Source of the DNA: Mucilaginibacter sp. OK283
GTDB lineage: Bacteria > Bacteroidota > Bacteroidia > Sphingobacteriales > Sphingobacteriaceae
Assembly: GCF_900110415.1 (NCBI RefSeq)
Contig: NZ_FODR01000014.1
Coordinates: 124,001-188,000, forward strand
DNA length: 64,000 nt
Direction of reading: 5' to 3'
Made by a program: the position numbers and the translations under genes. The notes beneath the pieces are model-generated. The model had not been told where the DNA came from. It made no database searches and was given only the letters and a program-made list of their open reading frames with translations. Below are positions 34,091 to 44,043 of the stretch, piece after piece (the stretch's first letter is position 1; every line of letters begins with the position of its first letter).

Positions 34091-35289
34091 TATTGCTTCT
34101 TCTTTGCGCCAGGAGGGGCCGGTAAGATTGAACTGGATTCGGCAACTACACCACCTGGTACAGGCAACGAGGAAACAACCTCATCGCTAGTATTTAGCCC
34201 TTTCAGTATCTCCGCGTGGGTATTGTCATCCAATCCGATTATTACAAGCGTTTGAACCAGTATATTGCCTTTCTTAATCCAAACGGAACCTGCTTTACCT
34301 ACGTTGGAACCGGCTTCCTTTGTTTCCGCTTTTGCCTTGACGGGCTGTAAAACAAATTGCTTGTTTATAATGGAATCCGGTGTAAAGTTCAAAGCTTTAG
34401 AGCTTATCAATAAGGCATTGTTTTGTTCTTTGGTGTAAACGGTAATATTCGCGGTCATGCCTGGCTTTAGCTTCATATCATCATTCGGGGCATTAATGAT
34501 TGTCGTATACGTTACTACATTTGAAGATACTTTAGGGTGAAGCCTTACTTCAGCAACTGTTCCCTTAAATGAATCTTCAATATAAGCATCAACTGTAAAG
34601 GAAGCACGCTGTCCCTTGGCTACATTGCCGATGTCAGCTTCGTCAATGGCAGCCTGCACCTGCATTTTGGTGATATCTTTAGCCAGCACAAATAATGTAG
34701 GCGTGCTAAAGCTTGCAGCCACAGTTTGGCCAATACTAATGTTCCTAGATAATACAACCCCGTCAATAGGTGAATAAATATCGGCATACGAAAGGTTTTT
34801 TGTGGAAGACCTCAGTTGCGCCTCCGCGTTGGCAACCCCCGCAACAGCTGCATTATAAGTATTTAAAGATGTCTCATAATCCAGTTTGCTGATAGAGCCG
34901 GTGGAGTACAACAGTTTTTGCCTGGCAAAATTGCTTTGGTTAAAGATCAGTTGGCTGCGTTGGGTTTGCAGGTTAGCGCGGTTCTGGTCAACTACGGCCT
35001 GTAGCAATGTTTTATCCAGTTGGGCCAGCAATTGCCCCTTTTTAACTCTGGAATTAAAATCCGCATTTACCGCACTAATGGTGCCTGAAACCTGTGTACC
35101 CACTGAAACCGTATCTAACGGCTGAATAGTACCCGTAGCAGTCACCGATTGCGATATATAACCGTAGGTTGGTTTCTCGGTTGGTAATACAATGGGTTGT
35201 TCTTTTTTCTTAAATGCAACGAACCAAACCAGGCCTGCAATTACGATAACCGATAATGTGATCAGTATCTTTTTATAACTTTTTTTCAT
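34090..35289 (-). CDS. MacA-like periplasmic adaptor (membrane fusion protein)
   Basis: About 399 residues from MKKSYKKILITLSVIVIAG, which gives an N-terminal anchor helix. Then come the biotinyl-lipoyl half GYISQSVTATGTIQPLDTVSVG, a helical hairpin (TLLQAVVDQNRANLQTQRSQL), the second lipoyl half (DIYSPIDGVVLSRNISIGQ) and the beta-barrel domain. It links the inner-membrane ABC pump to the TolC-like outer-membrane channel. The frame extends to 35340, overlapping the TolC gene; the ATG at 35289, 17 bases after the TolC stop, is the better start. Confidence 0.93.
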   Translation of the reverse strand: MKKSYKKILITLSVIVIAGLVWFVAFKKKEQPIVLPTEKPTYGYISQSVTATGTIQPLDTVSVGTQVSGTISAVNADFNSRVKKGQLLAQLDKTLLQAVVDQNRANLQTQRSQLIFNQSNFARQKLLYSTGSISKLDYETSLNTYNAAVAGVANAEAQLRSSTKNLSYADIYSPIDGVVLSRNISIGQTVAASFSTPTLFVLAKDITKMQVQAAIDEADIGNVAKGQRASFTVDAYIEDSFKGTVAEVRLHPKVSSNVVTYTTIINAPNDDMKLKPGMTANITVYTKEQNNALLISSKALNFTPDSIINKQFVLQPVKAKAETKEAGSNVGKAGSVWIKKGNILVQTLVIIGLDDNTHAEILKGLNTSDEVVSSLPVPGGVVAESSSILPAPPGAKKKQ

Positions 35290-35305
35290 CTTATTTCTTG
35301 GACTG

Positions 35306-36688
35306 TTAAAGTTTAACGGGTTCACCTTTATAGAAATCATAGATCTCTATGGTTAATGCGGCATTATATTTTGCCTGTATATATTGTTGTAATGCCTGTA
35401 TGTAAAGTGTTTTCTGCTGTAAGAACTCCACCATATTAGAAACCCCTAATTTGATCTGCTCATTCGCTACCCGGTAAGTTTCCTGGTTGGATTTAAAAGC
35501 TTCTTCGGCGGCGTCAAACTGGTTCTGCGCGTTAATCACATTGATGTATGCCTTTTCGATATTTAATGAAAGGGCCGTCTTGGTATCTTTAAGGGTTAGC
35601 TGTGCCTGGTCGATATTGATCTTTGCCTCGGCTACATTTGTTTTATTGAGCCTTTTAGTAAAAATCGGCACGGATAAAGAAAGGCCGACCTGCTGATTAA
35701 AGCCATTACTCAACTGCGTAAAATAACCCGGTGTTGACCCGGCATAACTCGACCCTATAAAACCGGAGGCGGTTAACGTAGGTTGGTAGCCGGATTTGGC
35801 TTTGTTTAAACCCACTTTCGCGATATCAATCCCCAGCTGGCTGTTTTTTACTTCAGGGCGGTTCGCAAGCGCTATTTGCTGAACCGAATACAAGCTAACG
35901 ATCGCTTTTTTTGAAAGGATAGTATCCGGTACCACGATATCAAACTGAGTGGAAGTAGGTACTTGCAATAGCTGCTTTAAATTAATCAGATCCTGCCGCT
36001 GCGCGTTCTCAGAAGTGATTAGGGAATATTTATCATTGGCATATTGCGCCACCAGTTGTGTTACATCCTTCTTGGCAATGCTGCCGGCTTTAAACCGTTC
36101 ATTGGCCTGATCAACCTGTGCCTTAGAAGTGCTAAGGACATTTTGCTGATAAATGATTGTTTCCTTATCCAATAGTACGTTCAGATAATATTGCGTGATC
36201 TGAAGGGTAATATCGTTTTCCTGTTGTAAAATGCTCAGGTTAGCGGATTCTACCGATAAGTTTTTTTGCTGTATATCGCTTCTTAAATATCCTCCTTGGT
36301 ATAATGTCCAGGAAGATGTTAAACCATAATTGCCTGAGCCAAATACGCGGGACTTGTAATCTCCGGAAGTGCCTGCTGGGGTATTATTATGGGTAGCGTA
36401 CTGTGTTGCCGAACCATATAGGTTAGGTAATACTCCCGCCTGGGACAGCAGCAATTCTTGTTCACTTGTTTTTTGGCTAAGTCTGAGGCTGTTTAGTTGA
36501 ATGTTATTCTTTTTGGCATAATCGAGACAGGTTTGCAGATCCCATTTAAGAGAGGCCATCTGGGTTGTATCCTGCGCAATTACTGGATTCATAGGAATGA
36601 CAATACAGCAAAGCCCCATGAGTAGGTACGGCATTATTTTAGTCATTACATTGATGATATTTTCTTTGATCCTTAACATGAGTATCAA
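35306..36688 (-). CDS. TolC-family outer-membrane efflux protein
   Basis: Up to 460 residues; the ATG at 36646 (MTKIMPYLLMGLCC) may be the true start, as it begins the signal peptide ending near NPVIAQ. Two long repeats of coiled-coil plus beta strands follow, the layout of the TolC trimeric channel (KWDLQTCLDYAKKNNIQLNS; ANRPEVKNSQLGIDIAKVG). It provides the outer-membrane exit for the MacAB-like pump encoded downstream. A LytTR regulator gene ends 97 bases upstream on the same strand. Confidence 0.93.
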   Translation of the reverse strand: MILMLRIKENIINVMTKIMPYLLMGLCCIVIPMNPVIAQDTTQMASLKWDLQTCLDYAKKNNIQLNSLRLSQKTSEQELLLSQAGVLPNLYGSATQYATHNNTPAGTSGDYKSRVFGSGNYGLTSSWTLYQGGYLRSDIQQKNLSVESANLSILQQENDITLQITQYYLNVLLDKETIIYQQNVLSTSKAQVDQANERFKAGSIAKKDVTQLVAQYANDKYSLITSENAQRQDLINLKQLLQVPTSTQFDIVVPDTILSKKAIVSLYSVQQIALANRPEVKNSQLGIDIAKVGLNKAKSGYQPTLTASGFIGSSYAGSTPGYFTQLSNGFNQQVGLSLSVPIFTKRLNKTNVAEAKINIDQAQLTLKDTKTALSLNIEKAYINVINAQNQFDAAEEAFKSNQETYRVANEQIKLGVSNMVEFLQQKTLYIQALQQYIQAKYNAALTIEIYDFYKGEPVKL

Positions 36689-36784
36689 AGGAATAAGGAA
36701 TGTTGTACTAAAAAAAGCGTTATAGACACTCAGCAGCAGAACATAGATAGAATGAGGGTTTCAATCTATGGGGCCAGTCTGCAA

Positions 36785-37537
36785 TCAGGTCCATGTCCTT
36801 AAAAAATGAGTGAATACTTCTTTGTACTGTTCGGTTACGTGAATAGTAGTCTGATTGATTTGCACTGAATTTTTGGTAACTGATTTGATTTTATCGAGCG
36901 CAACAATAAAGGAGCGGTGAATCCGAAGAAAATTACTGGGAGGTAATTTTTCTTCCAGATTTTTCAGACTGGTCAATGTAAAGATGGGGTTGGCTTCGTT
37001 AGACAGGTAAACCTTGATATAATCCTTGAAACCTTCGATATAGAGAATGTGACTGATGTTGACCTTGACAAGCTGGTATTCGACTTTAAGATAAATGTAT
37101 TCCTGTTCCGCTAAATAAGCTGCCTGAGTTTGTTGAGTCGCCGGTTGCTGGTTTTCCCGCATGGCAAAGTATTCCTGTGCCCGCGTTACCGCTTTGGAAA
37201 AATCCACAAAATTAAACGGCTTCAGTAGGTAATCTAGTGCGGCCACTTTATAGCTTTCCAACGCATATTGGTCGTAAGCGGTTGTGAAAATGATGCGCAG
37301 GCTTTGCTTATTCGGCGACTGCTCGATTATCCTGGCCAGTTCAATGCCACTAAGGTCAGGCATCCTGATATCCAGAAAAACGAGTTGGATTCCTGGCAAT
37401 TCATGTATCGCTTTTAAGGCCGTTAACGCATTTGAATATCGTCCCGACAACTTCAAAAAGGGTGTTTGGCTTATATACGAGGAGATGCGGTTTAAAGAGA
37501 TCGGCTCATCATCAACAGCTATACAGTTTATAATCAT
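36785..37537 (-). CDS. LytTR-family response regulator
   Basis: 250 residues. Receiver domain with D9/D10 (AVDDEP), phospho-acceptor D56 in LVFLDIRMPD and the conserved K in YLLKPF. The LytTR DNA-binding domain has YIYLKVEYQLVKVNISHI then LYIEGFKDYIKVYL and NFLRIHRSFIVALDKI. The ATG overlaps the stop of the kinase gene by one base (TAATG). It lies directly upstream of the TolC-MacA-ATPase-permease genes on the same strand and divergent to a TonB receptor, so both are candidate targets. Confidence 0.93.
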   Translation of the reverse strand: MIINCIAVDDEPISLNRISSYISQTPFLKLSGRYSNALTALKAIHELPGIQLVFLDIRMPDLSGIELARIIEQSPNKQSLRIIFTTAYDQYALESYKVAALDYLLKPFNFVDFSKAVTRAQEYFAMRENQQPATQQTQAAYLAEQEYIYLKVEYQLVKVNISHILYIEGFKDYIKVYLSNEANPIFTLTSLKNLEEKLPPSNFLRIHRSFIVALDKIKSVTKNSVQINQTTIHVTEQYKEVFTHFLRTWT

Positions 37538-38595
37538 TACAGGGTGAGATTTAATTGTACCGTAAATTCATTGGCTACTTGGCTACTTTCTACTTTTAAC
37601 TGATGCTTACCGGGATAAATAAGATCCAGTCTGCGTTGCGTATTGATCAGTCCAATACCATTACTTTCTTCCAGGTTTTCTGCTTTTTCAATGAAAATCG
37701 AATTGCGTACTTCAATATTTAATGTTCTGCCGATTTGTTTTATACCGATGTAAATGTAGCTGGGATGGATCGAACTAATCCCATGCTTAAATGCATTTTC
37801 GATAAACGGCAGGAAAAGCATAGGTACAACTTTAACATTCCTAAGATTATTGGGTTTGTCAAATATGATCTGAACCTGATCCGTTAGCCTTAATTGCATC
37901 AATTTGATATAATCCTCAACAAAATTGACCTCTTTTTCAAGCGTTGTTTCATCGTTTTTGGTATCATACAATACATAACGCATCATATGAGATAAGGTAT
38001 ATATGGAATCCCCGGCCGACCGGGTATCGGTTTCGGTTAATGCATGGATGGTATGCAAAATATTAAAAAAGAAATGTGGGTTGATTTGCGCCTTTAAGAA
38101 AGCTAACTCGGAACTGATCTTTTCCTTTTCTGAATTTTGTACTTTAAGCTGGTCCTGCTGGATCTTTTGCACTACTGCTATAATGATACCGACTCCAAAA
38201 ACAACCAGCGTAATGATAATGATGCTAAAATCAACAACCGGATCATTTTGAAAATTAATGTGAGCCCTTTGCTTTGCAAAAATTTTCTCCATCATTACCG
38301 GAAGGTTAAGCAACGCACTTATCAGGCGATTAAGCAGCACCATAATTACCAAGGAACACGTTACCAGTACGGCAAACAAAAAACTTTTGCTTTTATAAAG
38401 TATCCGCGGAACGAAAACATTAAGGTTGAGATAAAAAACACCTGCCCATAAAAAATAATTGATTCCCTGCTTTATCCAAAATTGTGGAGGCAAACTTATA
38501 GGCCAGCTAAGCGGTAGGCACGTAATTACCAATAATCCTAATAGCAAAAAAAAATGGACTGATAATACCAGTTTCTTTAATGAGGGTAGCGTCAT
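37537..38595 (-). CDS. LytS/His_kinase-family sensor histidine kinase
   Basis: 352 residues. Four predicted transmembrane helices (FFLLLGLLVITCLPLSW; GINYFLWAGVFYLNLNV; FLFAVLVTCSLVIMVLL; FSIIIITLVVFGVGIII), a coiled linker, then the kinase core with phospho-acceptor H174 in INPHFFFNILHTI, the N box LPFIENAFKHG and GIGLINTQRRL. No large sensory domain is present, so the signal is probably membrane-borne. It pairs with the overlapping LytTR gene. The TonB receptor at 38983 is divergent, 387 bases away. Confidence 0.92.
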   Translation of the reverse strand: MTLPSLKKLVLSVHFFLLLGLLVITCLPLSWPISLPPQFWIKQGINYFLWAGVFYLNLNVFVPRILYKSKSFLFAVLVTCSLVIMVLLNRLISALLNLPVMMEKIFAKQRAHINFQNDPVVDFSIIIITLVVFGVGIIIAVVQKIQQDQLKVQNSEKEKISSELAFLKAQINPHFFFNILHTIHALTETDTRSAGDSIYTLSHMMRYVLYDTKNDETTLEKEVNFVEDYIKLMQLRLTDQVQIIFDKPNNLRNVKVVPMLFLPFIENAFKHGISSIHPSYIYIGIKQIGRTLNIEVRNSIFIEKAENLEESNGIGLINTQRRLDLIYPGKHQLKVESSQVANEFTVQLNLTL

Positions 38596-38982
38596 TGCTT
38601 ATAATTGATGGTCTTTATAAAATTAGCTCATCCGGAATATATATCGCAATTGACAAATTTATCTCAATTAATGTCTATGCAATAGATATAAAGGCATACA
38701 AAATAGATGAAATGATGGTTTTACTCTACGGAATAAATCACGCTGATGCCTTGGCAATTACAGAACCATTGACCGCCTATTTCTGAGATGTTCAGTGCTT
38801 CGCCCTTATTTACAAAAAAATATGTGCCCTGCAAGAAATTTTTAAATATTCGTACTAACGCTTTTTATTTCTATAAACAAACGCCACTTTCCTATAAATT
38901 ATAACAGGTTTGCTATAATTCTTAAACTCCTGATTGCCGCTAAAATTACTTTCGTAGTAATTACTCGAAATAATCCGCATCA
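38596..38982. promoter_or_regulatory. Divergent promoter region of the kinase and TonB receptor genes
   Basis: 387 bases without a gene. Bases 38861-38920 repeat 24671-24730 with four differences by eye and contain CTATAAATTATAAC and TTTGCTATAATT. That conserved block probably holds regulatory sites of the receptor, possibly LytTR repeats. The plus-strand open frame at 38580-38786 is not convincing as protein. Confidence 0.7.
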
Positions 38983-41310
38983 ATGACAAAAACAATACTC
39001 CTGATTGTCCTATTTTTAATAGCAACATCATCCTTTGCGCAAAAAAAATACACGATAAGTGGTACCATTAAGGACGAGGTCACCGGTGAGCAACTAATAG
39101 GTGCTACAGTAAAAATAAAGGAACTTCCGCAAAGTGGGACAGCAACAAACACCTATGGTTTTTATTCCTTATCAGCCGTTGATGGTGAATATACTTTATT
39201 GTTTACTTATATAGGTTATGAAACCGTTGAACGCCGGATTTCTCTGCATCAAAGTCAGACCATTAATATTGGATTATCGCCTAAAAGTGAACTAAAAGAA
39301 GTGGTTATCAGTGCCAATAAACCCAACAATGATAATATCGTCACGCCGCAAATGGGGGTTGAAAAATTAAACATGGCGCAAATTAACCAGGTGCCTGTAC
39401 TGCTGGGAGAAAGGGACGTATTAAAGACCATATCCTTAATGCCGGGCATAAAATCGGCTGGTGAGGGGAACACCGGTTTTTATGTCCGGGGCGGCGCGTC
39501 AGACCAGAATCTGATCCTATTGGACGAGGCCACCGTGTACAATGCATCACATTTTTTTGGCTTTTTCTCAACGTTTAATTCTGATGCTATTAAGGATGTC
39601 AGCATTTACAAAGGCGGAATGCCGGCGGAATATGGAGGCCGGTTGTCATCTGTGCTCGATATTAAAATGAATGAAGGCAATAATAAAAGTTTCACTGTAC
39701 AGGGCGGCTTGGGTTTGATCTCCTCGCGCATCAAAGTCGAAGGTCCCTTAGTCAAAGACAAAGGATCGTTTATGATCAGCGCCAGAAGAACCTATATTGA
39801 CCTTTTCCTGAAGGCTTCGTCTGACTCTACCATTAAGGGTAGTTCGCTTTATTTTTATGATCTTAACGCCAAGGCAAACTATCATTTCGATGACAAGAAC
39901 GCTATTTATCTTTCCGGATATTTTGGAAAGGATGTTTTAGGGTTAAAAAACACCTTTGGCACAAACTGGGGTAATTCTACCGGCACGATTAGATTCAACC
40001 ATTTATTTAGCAACAAGCTATTCTCCAATACTTCCCTGGTATACAGTAACTATAATTACACTATACAAAGCTTTCAAAGCAATGACAATTTTAAGGCTAC
40101 TTCAAAAATTACCGACCTCAATCTGAAAGAAGATCTGCAATATTCGGTTGCAGATAGCCATACGTTAAAGTTTGGGTTGAATGTTTTGCATCACTCGATT
40201 GCGCCGGGTAGTATTAGCACAACATCTTCATCCAGTTTTAACACCAGGAGTACTGAACAACGGTACGGCCTTGAGAATGCGTTGTATCTGAGCGATGAAT
40301 GGAAGGCGAATAGCCAGTTGACATTCTTGTACGGCGTGAGGTTAAGTGGTATGTTCCTTTTAGGGCCGGGGACATTCAGTACCTATGATGCCTCAGGGAA
40401 TATTGTTACTTCTACTACCTATGGCTCGGGACAATCGGTAAAATCCTATTTTAATCTTGAACCCCGCTTTTCTGCCAGTTACCAGCTGAATGATGAGAGC
40501 TCGGTTAAGACATCTTATAACCGCAATACTCAGAATATTCACCTGTTAACTAACTCGACCAGCAGCACGCCTACTGATCTTTATGTAATGAGCAGCAACA
40601 ATATCAAACCTGAAATAGCTGACCAGGTATCTGCGGGGTGGTTTAGAAATTTTAAAGACAATACCTATGAATTTTCGGCTGAGGTTTATTATAAATGGAT
40701 GCAGCACCAGATCGATTACAAGGATGGAGCACAATTGATCGCCAATCAGGATGTGGAGTCGCAACTTACTTTTGGTTCGGGAAGGGCATATGGACTGGAA
40801 TTGTTTTTTAAAAAGAAATACGGCCGTTTTAACGGCTGGATTGGCTATACGTTATCCCGCACAGAACAAAAGTTTGCCGCCATCAATAACGGTAGTTATT
40901 ACCCGGCGCGGCAGGATCGCACACATGACTTATCTGTAGTGGGTATTTATCAGCTGAATAAGCGCTGGTCGTTTTCGGGAGCCTTCACTTATGGAACCGG
41001 GAATGCTGTTAGTTATCCGACCGGTAAATATGAGGTTGGCGGCCTGACTACTTTTTCTTATTCACAGCGTAACGGGTACCGGATGCCCGCATCGAACCGG
41101 CTGGATATAGGCGCCACATTGGAAGGAAAGGAGCACAAAAGATTTCATTCCAGCTGGACATTCGGGATATATAATGTCTATAGTCACCGGAATCCATATC
41201 TTATTACTTTTCGGGATAGCAAGACCGTGCCAAATACTACAGAAGCGGTGGAGACCAGCATTTTTGCAACGCTTATTCCTTCTGTTACCTGGAACTTCAA
41301 ATTTAAATGA
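38983..41310 (+). CDS. TonB-dependent receptor with carboxypeptidase-regulatory-like domain
   Basis: 775 residues. Signal peptide (ILLIVLFLIATSSFAQ), carboxypeptidase-regulatory-like domain (YTISGTIKDEVTGEQLIGAT), plug domain with LLGERDVLKTISLMPGIKS and FYVRGGASDQNLILLDEATV, then a beta-barrel ending in SVTWNFKFK. Together with the DUF4249 gene 9 bases downstream it forms an outer-membrane receptor/lipoprotein pair typical of Bacteroidota. The ligand is unknown. Its upstream region carries the conserved promoter block. A decayed paralogue lies at 24793. LytS/LytTR pairs flank it on both sides. Confidence 0.93.
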   Translation: MTKTILLIVLFLIATSSFAQKKYTISGTIKDEVTGEQLIGATVKIKELPQSGTATNTYGFYSLSAVDGEYTLLFTYIGYETVERRISLHQSQTINIGLSPKSELKEVVISANKPNNDNIVTPQMGVEKLNMAQINQVPVLLGERDVLKTISLMPGIKSAGEGNTGFYVRGGASDQNLILLDEATVYNASHFFGFFSTFNSDAIKDVSIYKGGMPAEYGGRLSSVLDIKMNEGNNKSFTVQGGLGLISSRIKVEGPLVKDKGSFMISARRTYIDLFLKASSDSTIKGSSLYFYDLNAKANYHFDDKNAIYLSGYFGKDVLGLKNTFGTNWGNSTGTIRFNHLFSNKLFSNTSLVYSNYNYTIQSFQSNDNFKATSKITDLNLKEDLQYSVADSHTLKFGLNVLHHSIAPGSISTTSSSSFNTRSTEQRYGLENALYLSDEWKANSQLTFLYGVRLSGMFLLGPGTFSTYDASGNIVTSTTYGSGQSVKSYFNLEPRFSASYQLNDESSVKTSYNRNTQNIHLLTNSTSSTPTDLYVMSSNNIKPEIADQVSAGWFRNFKDNTYEFSAEVYYKWMQHQIDYKDGAQLIANQDVESQLTFGSGRAYGLELFFKKKYGRFNGWIGYTLSRTEQKFAAINNGSYYPARQDRTHDLSVVGIYQLNKRWSFSGAFTYGTGNAVSYPTGKYEVGGLTTFSYSQRNGYRMPASNRLDIGATLEGKEHKRFHSSWTFGIYNVYSHRNPYLITFRDSKTVPNTTEAVETSIFATLIPSVTWNFKFK

Positions 41311-41319
41311 TCAAACCGC

Positions 41320-42126
41320 ATGAAAATAATGAACTTAAAATATCAGATCGTCATACTTTTTTTATTATTCGTAACAATGTCATGTACCAAGGTCATTGAC
41401 CTTAAATTAGGCGACGATACCGGTAAACTGGTTATAGAGGGCAATATTACCGACATGAGTGGTGTTCAATACGTTAAACTCAGCCGTAATGTTACTTTTA
41501 CAACTACAAATACCTATCCTCCTGTAAGTGGTGCGGTCGTTTCGGTTAGTGACGGTAACGGCACTAACTATATGTTTACCGAAGGACCTTCTGGCACCTA
41601 TTCTATCGCCTCAATGAAAGGGATCACAGGTAATACCTATACCATGACCGTTTTAACGGGAGGAAAAACGTATACAGCCAGTTCAACTATGTCCGGGTTG
41701 ATACAATTGGATTCTATAACAGCAAAAACCAGGGAGCTGGATAATAGCAAGAACCAAAAGGAGATCACTGTACACTATCAGGACCCAGCCGGGACAACTA
41801 ACCAGTATCGTTTTGTGATGTATGTAAATAATATCCAGGTGAAACAAGTCTTCGCTTTTAACGATGATTTTACAGACGGTAGATATGTTCATAATAATCT
41901 GCGCGAAGATGATATTGATATTTACCCCGGCGATACCGTAACTGTGGAGATGCAATGCATCGATAAACCAGTCTATACCTATTGGTATACTCTGATGCAG
42001 CAAGGAGGCAGTAACGGCCCCGGAGGGGCAGTTGCGCCGGCAAACCCACCATCCAACATTTCCCCAACTGCATTGGGCTATTTTAGCGCGCATACAACAC
42101 AAAGCAAATCGATTATCGTAAAATAG
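41320..42126 (+). CDS. DUF4249 lipoprotein
   Basis: 268 residues. The signal ends with a lipobox (FLLFVTMSCTKVID). The mature protein reads KLVIEGNITDMSGVQYVKLS and VSGAVVSVSDGNG, then YTMTVLTGGKTYTASSTM and ALGYFSAHTTQSK, the DUF4249 pattern. It is predicted to sit at the outer membrane and act with the TonB receptor encoded just upstream (9-base gap), in the way SusD-like proteins act with SusC. An alternative ATG lies nine bases in. Confidence 0.85.
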   Translation: MKIMNLKYQIVILFLLFVTMSCTKVIDLKLGDDTGKLVIEGNITDMSGVQYVKLSRNVTFTTTNTYPPVSGAVVSVSDGNGTNYMFTEGPSGTYSIASMKGITGNTYTMTVLTGGKTYTASSTMSGLIQLDSITAKTRELDNSKNQKEITVHYQDPAGTTNQYRFVMYVNNIQVKQVFAFNDDFTDGRYVHNNLREDDIDIYPGDTVTVEMQCIDKPVYTYWYTLMQQGGSNGPGGAVAPANPPSNISPTALGYFSAHTTQSKSIIVK

Positions 42127-42215
42127 ACGGTTGACATGGAGTAAGCAGAGTATTCAAGGTGATATAAATGAACGTTTTTATATTAAAATCGAACTTTCAT
42201 CCTATACAGTGGTCG

Positions 42216-42223
42216 TATATTTG
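42216..42223 (+). promoter_or_regulatory. Candidate -7 box of the third kinase-regulator pair
   Basis: TATATTTG matches the TAnnTTTG consensus, 29 bases before the GTG start at 42252. A CTTTC about 17 bases upstream is a poor -33 match, so support is limited. Confidence 0.35.
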
Positions 42224-42251
42224 AATGAACAATATCATAATTTAATTTATC

Positions 42252-43277
42252 GTGGACGAGCAGCACAGGCCATTGAATAAAAATTCCCCCTGGGGATTAT
42301 GGACAAATCCCAGATACAGGTTGTTTCGGCATTTCATTGCCTTATTTGTAATCAGTGCAATGGTTTATAATGTCCCTATTTTGCCTGACGAATCTTTCGC
42401 ATACTATATCAAAATCAGTCTCTTGTCTTTACTGTTGTTCATGTTTTATACGAATATGTACCTTTTGGTGCCGAAGTTTTTGCTGCGCAACCGGTACTAT
42501 GGATATGGCTTTGGGATTGTAGCATATCTTGGACTGGCCTACTTGCTGGTAAGCCATGTAAAACCATATTTGGAAGCTGACCGCAAAGATCAAATATTAG
42601 TGCCCACTATATTTTGGATTGTTGTGCTGGTTGCCGCGTCTACAGCGATCAAACTCTTTCAACGTTGGATAAGAGATTCGGAGCGTATCAATGAACTGGA
42701 GAAAACTACTATACAGGCTGAATTAGAACAGCTCAAGAATCAGATTAATCCACATTTTCTGTTTAATATGCTGAATAATGCTAATTTGCTTACTCAGAAA
42801 GATCCCGTAAAAGCTTCACAGGTATTAATGAAACTTAGCGATCTTTTGCGCTACCAGTTGTATGACAGTACAAGGCCAAAAGTGCTGGTTACGGCCGATA
42901 TTCAATTTCTGACTGATTTTCTTAACCTGGAAAAAATACGCCGGGATAACTTCGATTTCCAAATAAATCAAGAGGGTGAAATTAATGGGGTACAAGTAGC
43001 GCCGTTGTTATTTATTACCTTTGTAGAAAACGCCATCAAACATAATGTGGATGCTGAAAGACTATCTTTTGTTGATTTGAATTTTAAAGTAAAGGGTGAC
43101 GAGTTGTATTTTAAATGCATCAACTCAAAGCCACCGGTGAAAGTGAAAAGCAACCCAGGTGGTTTGGGATTAGCTAATTTAAAGCGAAGGCTTGAATTAC
43201 TTTATCCTGGCCAGCATGATCTGTATGTAAGAGACGAAGCACATCTTTTTTGCGTAGCCTTAATGATAAAGTTATGA
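42252..43277 (+). CDS. LytS/His_kinase-family sensor histidine kinase
   Basis: 341 residues from a GTG start. Transmembrane helices occur around residues 30-130 (HFIALFVISAMVYNVPIL, ISLLSLLLFMFYTNMYLL, VPTIFWIVVLVAASTA). The kinase core has phospho-acceptor H168 in INPHFLFNMLNNAN, the N box ITFVENAIKHN and GLGLANLKRRL. It overlaps the LytTR gene by ATGA (43274-43277). It follows the TonB receptor/DUF4249 pair on the same strand, with a likely own promoter at 42216. Confidence 0.9.
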   Translation: MDEQHRPLNKNSPWGLWTNPRYRLFRHFIALFVISAMVYNVPILPDESFAYYIKISLLSLLLFMFYTNMYLLVPKFLLRNRYYGYGFGIVAYLGLAYLLVSHVKPYLEADRKDQILVPTIFWIVVLVAASTAIKLFQRWIRDSERINELEKTTIQAELEQLKNQINPHFLFNMLNNANLLTQKDPVKASQVLMKLSDLLRYQLYDSTRPKVLVTADIQFLTDFLNLEKIRRDNFDFQINQEGEINGVQVAPLLFITFVENAIKHNVDAERLSFVDLNFKVKGDELYFKCINSKPPVKVKSNPGGLGLANLKRRLELLYPGQHDLYVRDEAHLFCVALMIKL

Positions 43278-43996
43278 ATTGCATCGTAGTAGATGATGAA
43301 CCGCTAGCCAGGGAGGCTATTCAATTGCTGGTTGAAAAAACAAAAGACCTGCACCTTTTGGGTAGCTTCAACAGTGCCAATGCGGCTTCAAAGTTCATGG
43401 CGGACCATGCAGTTGACCTGATCTTTCTCGATATACAAATGCCAGGTATAAGCGGTATCGAATTTGCAAAAACTGTCCCTTATGAAACGTTGGTTATTTT
43501 TACAACGGCGTTCAGTGAATATGCTCTTGATAGTTATGAGGTTGAGGCCATCGATTATCTGGTTAAACCCGTTCAAAGCGAGCGCTTCCAAAAGGCCGTG
43601 AGTAAAGCAGCTTCCTACCTTCAGCTTTTAAAAACAGATCATTCCGGCGATCATATAGAGACGGTAGCTAACGATTACTTTTTTGTAAAAGCGGAACGAA
43701 AAATATTCAGAGTCGCTTTAAAAGATATCCTATTTATCGCGAGCTTAAAAGATTATGTCATATTGCATACCGACGAACAGCGGATTATTACTGCTATGAA
43801 TATAAAAACGATTCACAAACAATTACCTCAGAGCTTTTTTGTACGTATCAGCAAAGGTTATATAATTAATTTAAGGGAAATCGACTCGTTTGATAATAAT
43901 ACTGTTTTTATCCGTAAACATGAGATCCCGATAGGGAATGCTTATCGGAATTATTTTTTTGACGAGTTTGTCGCAAAGAAACTCTTCAGCAGATAA
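43274..43996 (+). CDS. LytTR-family response regulator
   Basis: 240 residues. Receiver with D7/D8, phospho-acceptor D53 in LIFLDIQMPG and K in YLVKPV. The LytTR domain has FFVKAERKIFRVALKDILFI then IASLKDYVILHTDE and SFFVRISKGYIINLREI. The frame opens at 43250, but the ATG at 43274 overlaps the kinase stop and gives the standard N-terminus MNCIVVDDEP. It is the third such pair in the window; its targets are not determined, though the receptor operon upstream is the nearest. Confidence 0.93.
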   Translation: MNCIVVDDEPLAREAIQLLVEKTKDLHLLGSFNSANAASKFMADHAVDLIFLDIQMPGISGIEFAKTVPYETLVIFTTAFSEYALDSYEVEAIDYLVKPVQSERFQKAVSKAASYLQLLKTDHSGDHIETVANDYFFVKAERKIFRVALKDILFIASLKDYVILHTDEQRIITAMNIKTIHKQLPQSFFVRISKGYIINLREIDSFDNNTVFIRKHEIPIGNAYRNYFFDEFVAKKLFSR

Positions 43997-44043
43997 TCGG
44001 GGTAATTTCAAACCATAGTTTATTATTATCTTTTTGGCTTCTT

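Noticed and set aside
38580-38786. 68-codon plus-strand frame beyond the kinase start
   Set aside because: It overlaps the kinase start and the divergent promoter region and shows no domain.
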